This document shows, in pieces, positions 45,944-57,733 of a stretch of DNA of 64,000 nt. Source of the stretch: Heliocidaris erythrogramma (taxonomy: Eukaryota; Echinodermata; Echinoidea; Camarodonta; Echinometridae); NCBI GenBank assembly GCA_025617745.1, contig CM046856.1, positions 48,488,873 through 48,552,872 on the forward strand. Reading direction: 5' to 3'. How positions within the stretch are numbered: the stretch's first letter is position 1; every line of letters begins with the position of its first letter. The translations under genes and the position numbers were made by a program. The notes beneath the pieces are model-generated. The model ran no database searches. It was not told the DNA's origin and saw only the letters and a list, made by a program, of their open reading frames with translations.

Positions 45944-48525
45944 GTTGAACTGCAGTGAGGGCAAACTAGAAGGAAAGTTGATGATGATGAAAGATCGATT
46001 ATCGTAATCAAAATGACATGAGGGAAGAGGAGACGGAAGGATCAATATACGAGATATAAATAGACAAAAAGAGCGTGAGAGATATATAGGGAGAAAGGGA
46101 AAGGGGTGTTTTCAGAATGTTTAGGTGAAGTACAGTGCGAGGATCATGTTCTCTTAACAGAATACTGGATACTGATAATGAAAATTGTCGGACTGTTTTA
46201 TATCAAATACATTTTTCTTGTTTCTTTTATCATTGCAAATAAAATCAAGTTATCTATAGAACGGCTGTACGACGTCAAACGATGTGTATTCAATCATTTT
46301 CTAATCATAATGCTTAGATATTCAATTACATAAAGTATTACTGTTTAATCGTTGAAACGAAAATTGGATTTTGAATGACCCAAGTCATACTTGATTGATT
46401 CGTTTCAGTCCAAAGAGATGCGGGGGAAGGAGTAGAGAATGAAAGAAGTCGCCACGAAGGCGAAGGTGAAACATATTGTAAATCATGCACTGCACAGATG
46501 GGGTTTTGTTGTTCCTTTTGGGCCGAACGATGTTCAAATTGGCGACGATCGAGAAAATAATGACAGAGGACAGGGATGAAAGAAGAAGGATTGGAACGAG
46601 CGAAGACATAAAATTACTCGAGGAAGTAAGATAAGTTGATGACATGGGGCGGTTGAGAGATTGGAATAGAAACGGGTGGAATAGATGATGTAGTTTTAAT
46701 TTATTGTCAGACATAAACTTGAAAGTCCAATTGTGTATCACTCAAATCAAAGCTTACCATCCAATTGTTTCCGTCCCAATTGGGATAAAAGTGTAAAGGC
46801 GAAAGATACTGTAAATGCACTTAGAACATATCAATCGAAGGTTTGTTCTTTGTTTTTGTTTAGTACGATTAGTAAGATTTTATGTGACAGTTCTTCATCT
46901 TAAACATCAAGAGACTGCATATCTAGAAGCTATACTCTGTACCATTATCATTAGATTCACTACTTCTAAACAGGCACACCTAATTCGCTTTTATACCGCT
47001 TTCCTTATCTGTGAATGAGGAAACCGTTTTCTTTTTAAACCAAAGAAAACTGAATTCTCTCATTTCCATAGACTTAATACACCGACCACCCGGTTCCAGT
47101 AGGAAATGGGTTAACAGAACGCTGATGAACGTGATATGTCCTCATTTGTTTACAAGCTGCATACATTATTAGCGATTTTCATGATTCAAATCTCCTAGGT
47201 TGGTTTGCTTCGAGTATCATTTTCCGTCACAGATATGTCTTCTGGGAGACTTACAATCACAATGTAAGGTAATTTCAGCCGTGACAAGGAACTAACCGTT
47301 GCCACCACCGAAGTGCTACGCCTCCTGTGATCATATAGGAGAAAAAGTGATATAATATCAAGGTTCGTTTTGTTTTGAAACACCTAGATCAGTTTGACAT
47401 TCATGACTCCCACAAAATCGTGATAATGAATTGTAATATTTTCGTTGACGCATAATTTTGGCAGGTTTATGGTGGAAATTTTATGTAGATTCGATATGTT
47501 ACTGCTTTTTTAGCATTTCAATTGGCAAGATGTCGAATTAGCTGAGAGATAGAGAGAGAGAGAGAGAGAGAAGGGGGGGGGGTGGTGCGTGTGCATCGAA
47601 AATGTTCAAGAAAGAGGGGAGATAAGAAGAGACAATGAGTAATCTTAAAAACTCATACTTGTCTCGAACCTTTGATATTTCGAAATGAGATAACTAAACG
47701 ACATGGTATACGTTTATAAACTCCTTATTTAAAAACGTTCTAAACGTTTTCGATTCTGCACGCACAAACGATTAAGCTGTTTCGGTTTATTTCGAAAACA
47801 CATTTAGAATAATGAATATCAATCACCCTTTTAATCAAATAAACGTACATATATTGATTTAAGCAAAAAGGTACTGTCAAGTAGATACACAATAGTTGGG
47901 TTAGATTCGAGAAACAGTCAAAAGTTGACAAGATTGGCCACTACTGTGTGTCCTTTACATGATATAAAATGATGGTCACTGTGGTATTATGTTGACTGAC
48001 TTCTCATAAATATTCATGAAGTAGAAACCTCATTCCTAGGCCCTCCGGACATACGGCTTAAGTCACGCTCTCTGTTCTATGTCGATTTCTACTGATGATA
48101 AACAATTCAACAATTTTCCATTTCTCATTGAAGTGGCTAGGATTGCATTTCTTTGCCTTGGTTTTTTATCACTATCCAGATTTTTCTACAGTTTTCATAT
48201 TCTTCATTACCTCTTGTCATAGGTTAATGTAATAGGTTTTGAATGAAAAACAACGAAAAAGGAGAGAATATGCTAATCTGGTATTCCATGAAATAAAGCC
48301 ATCCAATATAATATTATTATCTATACCCTACAGGAAAATGATTTTTTTAGAACTTAATAACAATCTTTTAAACAACCACATTCAGTTAATAGAGCCCCTC
48401 ACCATACTTCATTGTGATCACACAAGTTTGACTTAACCTCTTTATGACGTCATGTGCGTATATGTGTATGCGTTGCATTATTTGCGCGCACGCAAACAGA
48501 CCAGACAAAATATGGCATATTATAA
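45944..48525. other. Intergenic DNA, no gene seen
   Basis: AT-rich DNA with a (GA)n tract running into G9 at 47548-47581. Frames at 46106-46333 and 46385-46741 lack family resemblance or splice context. Confidence 0.5.
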
Positions 48526-48528
48526 TAT

Positions 48529-48691
48529 ACAAATAATGAATGTTTATGAGTGCAATGGAAAGAATATTTTTATGAGTTGAAAGATGGAATGTTCCATTCA
48601 ATGAGGCAAAGCCGAATTGAATGGAACAGATTCCATATTTCAACGAATGAAAATATTCTTTCCATTGCACGAATGAAAAAAAATCATTATT
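48529..48691. mobile_element. 163-bp fold-back element
   Basis: Arms 48529-48602 and 48615-48691 are complementary over most of their length (shared core TGCAATGGAAAGAATATTTT and TGGAATNNTTCCATTCAATT) around a 12-nt loop. TTGAATGGAA is repeated again near 48899 in flanking DNA. No coding sequence. Confidence 0.75.
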
Positions 48692-49400
48692 TGTTTTATA
48701 CAACATCTGAGTAGATCCTATATAAGTGTGTTGTATTATTATTATTATTATTATTATCCTTGTTATTTGTACAAAGGTTACGGCGCTGGGCCGGTCGCTC
48801 GCGAGCGTAAAATAACACATAGATCTATGGGCACAGTCCGGTAGTATCATTACGTGCGTTGTATCGCAGCCGCGCATTACACTGAAAAGGTCGAGGCGTT
48901 GAATGGAAAAAATCGTATGGAACAAAAATGCACGCTAGCTAGCGCTAAACCATGGAATGGAACAAATATTTAATAACATGTGACCTATTATTCTCCAATC
49001 AAATTACAAGGATTTACTCAGGTGTTGTATAAAACGGGTTTAAGAATGTAGCCATTGATTAGTCAAATAACACCACGTGATCGTGCACAATAGCACTAAC
49101 GCACGGCAAAAAGGCTCTAAAGCACGGCTGAGCTGCGCATACGCGTACCCCTGGTGCGTGCAAACTTAAAACGCAGTGAAATCACGTAGTTTAATTGTCA
49201 TTTTAGCGCAGGGATTACATGCGCGCACTGAAACGCGCATGACTTTTGTTGGCTGCGCTTATGTAATGTCATCCAGGAAAGCATATGGCAGCCTCCATGA
49301 CTGTGCGACTCTTGGCGTTTCTGTGGGGTTCGTAACCATTTTTATAGACTTCATAATCATATTGCCGACCCGTTTTATAAAACTATTAATACATGCTTGT
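48692..49400. other. Intergenic DNA with CpG-richer patches
   Basis: (ATT)n at 48734-48758, then sequence with more GCGC/ACGC than its surroundings (48775-49310). No promoter, exon or known repeat could be supported. Confidence 0.4.
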
Positions 49401-49403
49401 GAG

Positions 49404-49525
49404 TTCGTGCATTAGTGCGATCCGGCATTACGCAGGTTTTTATCGTGGTGTCCAACACACTCGGCTTGGGCCTCGTGCGTATAGTACACCACGATAAAAA
49501 CCTTTGTGTTGCCAGATCGCACGAA
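49404..49525. mobile_element. Small fold-back element, about 120 bp
   Basis: GTGCGATCCGGC...GGTTTTTATCGTGGTGT (from 49414) is complementary to ACACCACGATAAAAACC...GCCAGATCGCAC (to 49522), with TTCGTGC just outside on the left and its complement on the right. The loop is about 35 bp. Confidence 0.7.
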
Positions 49526-50550
49526 CGCACTCCCAACCGAAGTATTCTTTAACCATGGTTAATCCCATGGTTAATCCTAAAACTAACTGTTAAAAAGATG
49601 CATATTCTGTTAAACTTTTCAGAATTCAACTCGTAAAAGTAGTTCTGTTCTGTATAATGGTTAATGTTTAAGTAATTGACTTCCAACTTGAGTGGATAGC
49701 GCATTAAAATTCCATTGCGCAGGGATGTGCGCTGATTTACATGCCTGTTTGCGTTGGGTAACAGGTCAACTCGTAAAACTGCGTTGACCTTTTTTCGATG
49801 CATATCCTCTAAAAATCCTAAGAAAAGTTCTCTTTTACGGGGTGCCCGGTTCTAAGAATGGGTTCAGTGACCATACTCAGTACAAATGACATTTATATTC
49901 ACATGCTCACATTGTAATTACGAACTCTTTTATTTGATAAGACATCGTTACAATTAATGGGATGTTGACGAGAAAAGAAAGAAAGAAAAAAAAAAACCTG
50001 TGATGGGGTAAACAGATGTTCAAACCAGAATGTTGGTGTCACATTCACACGATTATATTCTCTATGGGGAAATTACCGTTCTGTACAAGACTAGCGGTGA
50101 TAATTATGCCAAACGAGTAGCTGTCTTAAGAAGCAATGGTCAGGATGCATGGGTCATTGCTCTTGTGAGTAATCATCTGGGGGTTATTTTCCGAGGGTAG
50201 TCGTTGAGTTAGATTTAGGTTGCACATCTATGTAGCAACAAGAAATCTGTTGGAAAGCGCAGGTGTAGATTCTTAAATGGGATTCATGGATTTGACGAAT
50301 TCTTACCTACAGGAAACTTGGAACCACATGTCTAAAAGACTGTAAAATGATGTCAAGAAAAACATTTAAATGAATTTACGATAGAAAAAAACCCCGCATT
50401 AAATAAATAGCAATCACTCATCTAATTGAAATTAAGTTTAACAGAATAAAAGGTAATAGAAGAGGCATGCATACAAAAGCACCAAAATGCATGAAATTCA
50501 GTCCTAAAAAGTGTATGTAACGCAATACTGGGCAATTACAGTTCCTTACC
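49526..50550. other. Intergenic DNA, no gene seen
   Basis: AACCATGGTTAATCCCATGGTTAAT (about 49551-49575) is a short palindromic repeat. No supported gene. Confidence 0.45.
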
Positions 50551-50555
50551 CCCTC

Positions 50556-50709
50556 TGGGGGCCCGTTGCACAAAACTTGCGTTTAATCGCAACTCCTGAA
50601 AATCAAACGCAAGTCTGATTGCGCACTTCTGATTGGCTGAAAATAGAGGTGCGTTTTGATTTTCCTGAGTTGCGTTCAAACACAAGAGCGTTTTGTGAAC
50701 GGGCCCCTG
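50556..50709. mobile_element. 154-bp MITE with GGGGCCCGTT ends
   Basis: GGGGGCCCGTTGCACAAAAC at the left is an imperfect complement of GTTTTGTGAACGGGCCCC at the right. Inner blocks also pair (GCGTTTAATCGCAACTC with GAGTTGCGTTCAAACAC). The centre has CTGATTGGCTGA. Confidence 0.75.
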
Positions 50710-52655
50710 GTCATATTATGAGACGGCAATTAATTCAGCCATTGATGGAGCTTGTCATATGAAGATTGTGACCTCGAACCGGCCTCTATGTCCGAGCACG
50801 GTATCGTGATCGATCCACGACAAAACTAATAGAACGTCTGCGGGAAAAATAATGGATGTGATGGAAACAAAAATGAAAGGCGGGAAATGCACTTCAGTCC
50901 GCGCACTCCAGAGAGATAACTGACGTCAAGGAGAAGAATGAAGTTAAAGAGAAGTGTGAGAGGAATTATCCACAGACGGGATTTTGTTTGGCCCCTTCGG
51001 CAAACTGTTTAATTGAATAACAGATCAAACACTTGAATCAGCTTTATATGTAAATTGATAACATGATTATACATTTTACTGATGTGTGTACATGTTTATA
51101 AGGGAAAACATATTATATTCGTCTTATTTGATACAATGTACTAAGAACAAGGGATTTATTTTTTTTGATTAAATTCACGCCCTTGTCAGACTCCGATGCA
51201 TGAACTGAAGCTTAAAGGAAAGATTTTTTTGAAAATATACGTTTTTCGCAATACAGTTGCCAATAAGTATCTATCTCTTCAAATGTTACAAATTCTATAA
51301 TCCCAGGACTTGCAGTCATGTCACTCAAATTTGACACTTAAACGCTGTTGATCACTCGAAGACCCTGTGGTGGAGGTAGACGATATCACAATAACAACTG
51401 GGTGCAATAAACGAATTAATGTTAAACTTCATGCAGGGATATCAATGTCCGAGTCTTGCATTATACACATTGTGTTTGAAAGCCTAATTATATACAATCT
51501 GCAATAACAATACGACCAAAAATCAATCAGGTACACCTTCATTAGACGCCATATTTGCCCTTTAGAATTCAAGATGCCACGCTAGCATGAGTAACAGTCA
51601 TGCGTGGTTTCTGTTTCATTTGAAAAAATACGGTGGTATCCGTTCCTGTTTAAATAAAGGTTGTTTTAATCTTTTGTGCATTGCTGCAAATTTTGACAGA
51701 CTTTACACACAAGTCCCATAGAAGAGCATTTATGTGGCATACAAAGAGTTAAAAAGTCATTCAGATTGTAGAGGCGTGTGGCTGTTGTACAATGCCATGA
51801 TAATACATGTATGTTTAAACTTGAAATCATAATTCCTCTCCCAATATAATAGTACATAGTAGTATTATCCCCATTTCTTGTAATCTCTTCTGTGATCTGT
51901 TGAAACTATCTAAATGACATTTTGCCATTATGTAAAGAGTTTGCTAGTTCCTTCTGACATGTCATAAAATTTAAAGTTTATCATAGGCTCCCTTTTGAGC
52001 CTCTCCTTTGTCATGGTTTTACCCTTTAAAAAGTTTCATGGCTTCCCAAGTTTTGAAATTGTACCTTCTCGAGTTGGATATCGCGTTATAAACTTAGTCC
52101 GATATCGGTATAAAGCGGGATTTAAGAGCAAAATCTAGCCTGTAATGCTGGTGTATCATATCCACTTACTTTCTGCTCGCGGGCTCTTTATGGATAACCC
52201 CAGCTTGTTTTCACCGCCATTAACTTTCCATGATTTTGCCAGAGAGCAGCACATCACGTGACGTGATTGGATTAGGGTTATTGTATTTTCTCGCGTTAAC
52301 GTATTTATGTAGTCCACTGGTGCGTAGAGCAATCCTTTAATTGACAATTGCGAGGACCGCAAATCAGTATGGGACTAAAAGAGAAAAGGAAATCGATGAT
52401 GCGGCTATAGGATTACGATGAGTAGGATAGGAGTACCTGGGATGATGGGAAGGAACGGTGTATCCAGCTTTGTGAGAAGCGAGTGTGACGGCAGATATTA
52501 TGGTACCCTTGACAGATATGGTCCTGTACCCAAATCCACCAGGCATATTTTGGTGCTCTTCATGAGATAAACCATCGCCATAACTACACGAAGCCAGACT
52601 CGTTTCTTGTTCTATTTTATTAGTCCTTTCGCCACCTTTAATACTATTTTATTAA
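50710..52655. other. Intergenic DNA, no gene seen
   Basis: AT-rich DNA. TTAAAGGAAAG near 51212 resembles a T2/Kolobok end, but no matching partner was found. Frames at 52156-52546 (minus) are unsupported. Confidence 0.45.
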
Positions 52656-52659
52656 AGCT

Positions 52660-52852
52660 TTTACACTTTAAAGACAGTTAAGTAAATTGTGCCCTATATT
52701 AGGTAAAAATGGAACATGCATGCTTGTTGGGTATAATTGCTTTAACAATATTGGGTAAAATGTACCCAAATTGAGCAAAATTACCTAACAAACAGGCATA
52801 TGCCATTTTAACCCAGTATTGGGTAAAATTTACCTAACCTTTTTAGAGTGAA
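52660..52852. mobile_element. 193-bp MITE with CACTCTAAA ends and GGGTAA motifs
   Basis: TTACACTTTAAAGACAGTTAAGTAAATT at the left is an imperfect complement of TTTACCTAACCTTTTTAGAGTGAA at the right. Inside are several TTGGGTAAAAT/TTACC motifs. Both the end sequence and the motif type match the borders of the large element at 8716-12928. Confidence 0.7.
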
Positions 52853-54145
52853 GCTCGTATTAACGTTTAATGTATATTAGTACTCTGTAAGTTATATTAG
52901 CATTCATTCTATTCTCATTGTTGTTATTGTTGATGGCGAATTATATCAATGAGCAATAATCAAACATAAAAACAGAAATCCCCAAGCCGGCGGATTTCAT
53001 TCTTTTGATGGAATTATGAATGAGCGTCAATAAAACGGCCTGGTGATTTTGGTAATAGAACCTAATCCACCGTGGAACCATATCTGCTGTTTATTAAAGA
53101 ACTCGCTAAAAAAGAATTAATGCACATAATACATTTAGCAATGGATTGTCCCAAATATGCCTTCCAATATTTATGAAAATATCTTAAACATTGCTTGTGC
53201 CAAAAGATTCCGAACTTTATTCCCTATGACCATCCCATGTTAAGTATTTTTTGCCTCCCTTTCTGTATTATAAACCAAACATTTAATTTTTCAGCATGAC
53301 AGTTTGTTGATATTTGAACTACTGCCTTTAGCAATCAGTTCAGGGAGTTAAGCTCGCCTAATTTTTAATTTTACCCATAGTGCCACTTTCTGATTAGTAG
53401 CTTCAATCAGACCATCGCACTGTGCTTCATTAAGTCAGGCGTTCGTTTTGGCGCGTTTAATCTAATTTAGCAGAAATTATCTGATAACCTTCGATCGATA
53501 TGCATCCACGTGATCACTCAATCCGATGTGCTTGATTTTTTAAAACTTCTAGGCACAGAAAGAGAGATCGCATTGTAACTATCGAATACTTCTTTTAAAA
53601 AGGTTACGCTTTATCATACATGTCTATCCCAAGGGAAGAAAATTGCACCATAATATACGGTAGAATGAATCCTCGTTTGATTGTCTCATCTTTGCTTTAA
53701 TAAAGAACTGTTGCTCTCAGTGGAGAAAAAATGGAGAAAAAACACGAACGTGTATATAAGCAGCAACTGTATTTCCGTTTATGTGGTATGTGCTTTTCTT
53801 CTACACTAGGAAAGCAAAAGGCTATAGGATGGGTGGAAAGGGCATTGTGAATAAGCAGTAGTGTAGATGTCATGGTAATAATATCAGAAATAGTACAATA
53901 TTAATGTTGACAGGTCATCTTTTATCACAGAGGGAAGGCCATTTGGTAAAGTGTCTATTTTTAGAGATATAATAGCAAACAAGACAAAAAAAATCACAAG
54001 ACTCATTAGCGAAGGAACTGCAAAGGATATCCATCCGCTCCAATTACGAAAGGCATTTGCCTATATTTTTGTTAACATATTTAAGAATAGGTTCTATAAT
54101 TATCAAATACCACTTGCAGATGTTTTGGAAAGAACAATATTCTTA
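52853..54145. other. Intergenic DNA, no gene seen
   Basis: AT-rich DNA. A 73-codon frame at 53951-54172 runs into the poly-C/poly-A tract and is not called. Confidence 0.5.
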
Positions 54146-54148
54146 TTC

Positions 54149-54300
54149 CCCCCCCCCCCAAAAAAAAAATAATAATAATAATAAATAAATTAATTAATTA
54201 ATTAAAAAAATAAAAAATAAAAAAAAAAATAAATAAATAAATAAAAAAAAATTAAAATTTAAAATTTTTTTTAAAAATACGAATAATAATTTATTAAAGT
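54149..54300. repeat. C run, A run and AT simple sequence
   Basis: C10-A9 followed by (AAT)n, (AATT)n and A-rich sequence with AAATAAATAAAT. It may be the poly-A end of a retroposed copy, but no source is recognisable. Confidence 0.8.
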
Positions 54301-55660
54301 ATTTTCGATCAACTGATACGCAGAATGTCCTGATCATTTTTTCAATGTTGAAAACGCGATGTTATCAGCATCTTTACATTCTATTTTTTTTACTACTCTA
54401 CAGTTAGAATTTATTGAAATTTGGGTATAGGTTTTTGAATGTTCAAGAAATATATTTATTCAAAAATTTCGTCATTGCTTTCGACCATTATTGAAAAACG
54501 CAACATAACATTGTCAGGACAATGAAAGAACAATTTGTGGCGGGATAAGTGTGAGCAGCCGATGCATTTAGATGGGTTTAGATTAGCTCGCCTGATAGCA
54601 TCCGACGATGGTGGCGCTCATCAAAATGACGCCAATTGCCCTATCGAGTCAACACCAAAACAGAGGAGACTCGTCGACTTTTATAATTTTACAAAATAAT
54701 CAGTGCCCACTCTATTTTGTTATTTCATAGTACAAAATAAACACTTAAAGGTGTCGACTACGTATTAATGATGTATATGCCTACCGTTTGGTACTATATT
54801 TGTTCTCAGAAGAAAATTTATTTGAATAACAAGTGAATACTGGAAATGCACATTATATAATATTCATAATAAGGTTTTGTGGACAAGTTTTAACATACCC
54901 ATTCTCCAAAGTACTCTAATGTAATGCTAATAGCATCAGTTTATGGCTTGCACATTCTTGCAGAATATATAAACAAACCAATCGGTTATTTTATCTTCGC
55001 CGAGAGCTTAAACGTGCCTTAGATATATCATTGCAAGCGATTAATCATTCCAAAAACCCTATGCCCGTTATTTTTTAACGTGAAATACTACCTACCAATG
55101 CAGCATAATGGTATACTATTACACCATCTCATGATTACTTTTTGCGCCATTATCAATGTTAAGCAATCCATCAAAAGAATGTCTCCCAAGTGGCGCCCAA
55201 GTATCTAGGATATTCCTCAAAAATCCCTCCTGCGTGCCAAAAAGCAGAGGCAGTATTTAGGGTATTTCCACTTTATGTGCAAGTTGTTATTGATTTCTTT
55301 GGTATTTCAAGAACATTTTAGAGATAAAATTGAATTTTTAATAATTTGTTTGCATCATTCAAAAGCTACGCTTCCAATATTGACACGTTATATCTGACAA
55401 AAATATGCATTCTGTTTTTAATATTTACAGTAATATTTTGTTCATATAAAAGATGTTATATTAATACTCTGCACTGAAATACACTAGAGGTACTCTCCTG
55501 GTGAAATTTCTAAACAACATTGCTATGATTATCACGACTTCAAATAACGAAAAAATTTGTGAATTATCTTGGATTAACAATCTGAATCTCTGTATATATT
55601 ACGAAGACTATAAAAGAATTAATGTAAGTTTTCTTTATTCATTTTTGCTTTTCCTTCGAC
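54301..55660. other. Intergenic or intronic DNA, no exon seen
   Basis: AT-rich DNA. If the candidate terminal exon at 55663 is real, this is its intron. The donor-like GTAAGT at 55624 would imply a 39-bp intron, which seems too short. Confidence 0.4.
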
Positions 55661-55662
55661 AG

Positions 55663-55730
55663 AATACAGTGAGCAACCTGCCCAGTATTCATACGACGTG
55701 GAGATTTACCCAGCCATTGACCGTAGATAA
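55663..55730 (+). CDS. Candidate last coding exon of an unidentified gene
   Basis: A pyrimidine tract ending CTTTTCCTTCGACAG (to 55662) is a good splice acceptor. With two leading bases completing a split codon, the exon reads YSEQPAQYSYDVEIYPAIDR then R and TAA (55728-55730). The composition looks like a real acidic C-terminus. The upstream exons were not found and the first reading frame is also open for 29 codons, so the call is weak. AATAAA sequences appear only about 1.1 kb downstream (about 56830). Confidence 0.3.
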
Positions 55731-56400
55731 TGCCTTCTACTCACTAAAGTAGCCTCGCTTTAAAGGTATTACTCATTAAACGCTATTAGTCACCTCCTTA
55801 TCGCCGTCTCATTTTACGGTTTTCGTTCCGTTCTCTCCTCATATCCACCAAACGCTTTATATCTTTAGGCATTTTCATCTTCTCTGAACTGGGTCTTCTT
55901 TTCACTCATCTCCATTTCTCTATCTATATTTATCTTCTTACTTTGCTTTCACTTTTTCCAAGTCTTTCTTTCCTATATTTTTGTTATCTGTTATCGCTCC
56001 TTCCCTTTCTCCATTCATTCCCCTCTTCTCCTCCACTTTCTCTGAAATATTCTTCTGCCTCACTTCCCGTTACTTTTTTTCCCCACTGCCTATTACATCC
56101 ACTGATCATTGCACTTTCATTAGTCATCCCCCTTTTAACGTGTGTCTTTTATTCCATGATTTTTCATTTGAAATTGCAAGCGATGACCTACTCATCGCAC
56201 TTTCTGTTTCTAAACCCTTTTCACCAGCAGTTGGTTTTCTTCCACAGTCTCCACAAGTTGTGGTAGAATGGTATCCTCAAAAGTGCCATGCTGCAAAAAG
56301 TCCATTCAGTCACTGTGCCTAAGTTTTCTTTACGTACAAAAATATTGAATCATATCTGAAACATTTAGAATATTAATATGGAATAGTATCTTTATCTTTC
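55731..56400. other. Pyrimidine-rich intergenic DNA
   Basis: T/C-rich DNA yielding leucine/serine/phenylalanine frames (55943-56322) that are not regarded as genes. Confidence 0.5.
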
Positions 56401-56429
56401 TCTCTTCTTCTCTTCATTCTTAATCTTTC

Positions 56430-56745
56430 CTGCGCTTGGAAACATTTTATTAAGCGCAATATAAATGTTATGTATTATTATTATTATTTTTTTTTTTTTA
56501 TTTTGATTATTTTATTTTTATTTTATTATTTTATTTTATTATTTATTTCATTATTTTATTATTTTTATTATTATTATTTTTATTATTATTTTTATTATTT
56601 TTATATTTTTATTCTTTTATTTTATTTTATTTTATTTTATTTTATTATTTTATTATTTTATTATTTTATTATTTTATTTTATATTTTTATTATTTTTATT
56701 ATTTTTAATATTTTTATTATTTTTTTTATTATTATTATTTTGTAG
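56430..56745 (+). repeat. SINE/LINE-type tail followed by long (TTTTA/TTA)n tract
   Basis: AAGCGCAATATAAATGTTATG at 56452-56472 matches the 3' tail of the SINE at 36 kb (GCGCAATATAAATGTAGC). It runs into about 270 bp of TTA/TTTTA simple sequence. It is probably the 3' end of a truncated SINE or L2-type element whose tail expanded. Confidence 0.75.
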
Positions 56746-57499
56746 TGCTACGATAAGGGCAATAGTTGTTTGATGGGTTAGTCAAATCAAGGAAATGATA
56801 TCATTCATATCGATTTAAATGATGATTTTAATAATAAATAAAGTTTGAATATCATCAGTGTCATGCAAGTAGGGTAAAAAAATAGCGACGTGGTATTGAT
56901 CGTGGCATGATATTACGAGATATGAAAAAAGGGGTTACAAATATATTTCCTAGAATTTGTGTAAATTATTCATTTTACATTTGTGAAAACTTTTTGCACG
57001 GGGAGGTACAAATTACCTTTAAATGTGTGAAAAAATGTAGGAATTTCTCAATTTATTAAATTTTCAAAATTTGATTGAAGATCTTGCTGAAATCAATACA
57101 AAGCTAATTCCTGTAGAATTCAAGTCCATTTCCGTCACCACCATTGCCAACATCTCCACTACCACCATCACCACCAGCAACACCAGCAACACCATCTCCA
57201 CCATCATCATCATCATCATCATCATCATTAACACCACCAGCTTCATAATCATCGTCATCATCATCATCTTCATCATCATCGTCGTCGTCATGATCACCAC
57301 CACCATTACCACCATCACCAACATCATCACCACCATCATCGTCGTTATCACCACCACCACCACTACTACCATTAATACCACCACCACCATCAACACCATC
57401 AACATAATAAACACCGTCATCGCCATCATCACCATCACCATCACCACCACGGTTATCATCATGATCACTGATGACTCCTTTACCCTTATCTTCTTCCAG
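56746..57499. other. Upstream region or first intron of the three-exon gene
   Basis: AT-rich sequence then a 350-bp CAT/CAC trinucleotide repeat ending in the splice acceptor at 57499. No promoter or 5' exon could be identified. Confidence 0.45.
57120..57470 (+). repeat. (CAT/CAC)n trinucleotide repeat
   Basis: Imperfect CATCATCAT, CACCACCAC and ATCACCACC runs over about 350 bp. They give threonine/isoleucine frames on the plus strand and aspartate/glycine or valine/methionine frames on the minus strand, none regarded as genes. The repeat lies just before the splice acceptor of the coding exon at 57500. Confidence 0.9.
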
Positions 57500-57733
57500 G
57501 TATGGGAACAGTGTGCTCCACCCCAAGATCTACCACAGCCATTGAACCCATTTGTAACGAGACTCATTCCAAGGCGTTGCCAGAAATCAAACAAAGAGAG
57601 AAGAAGTCGACCAGCCAGAGAACCTTCCACCACCCCACCTCCCCCATCAAATTCCAGCAAGAAAGCTTTGATATTACTTCAGGTGATACCCCTCAAAAGA
57701 CGCAAGGGTCGGCCAGCTTAAGAGGGCGCACAG
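57500..57733 (+). CDS. Exon with start codon (residues 1-77 and first base of 78)
   Basis: It follows the acceptor TTATCTTCTTCCAG (to 57499) and begins GT then ATG at 57502, so at least one untranslated exon probably lies upstream. It ends GGGCGCACAG before the donor GTAGGC at 57734. The frame reads MGTVCSTPRSTTAIEPICNE and stays open to the donor. An alternative frame over the same DNA (57071-57721) is part of the repeat-derived open stretch and has no start of its own. Confidence 0.65.

Noticed and set aside
51212-52342. TTAAAGGAAAG ... ATCCTTTAA as a second T2/Kolobok element
   Set aside because: The two ends match only over the TTAAAGGA core and diverge at once.
56470-56745. 91-codon Phe/Tyr/Ile frame
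   Set aside because: It is a product of the TTA/TTTTA simple repeat.
57104-57660. Long open frames on the minus strand (Asp/Gly-rich and Met/Val-rich)
   Set aside because: They translate the CAT/CAC trinucleotide repeat and the antisense of the real exon.
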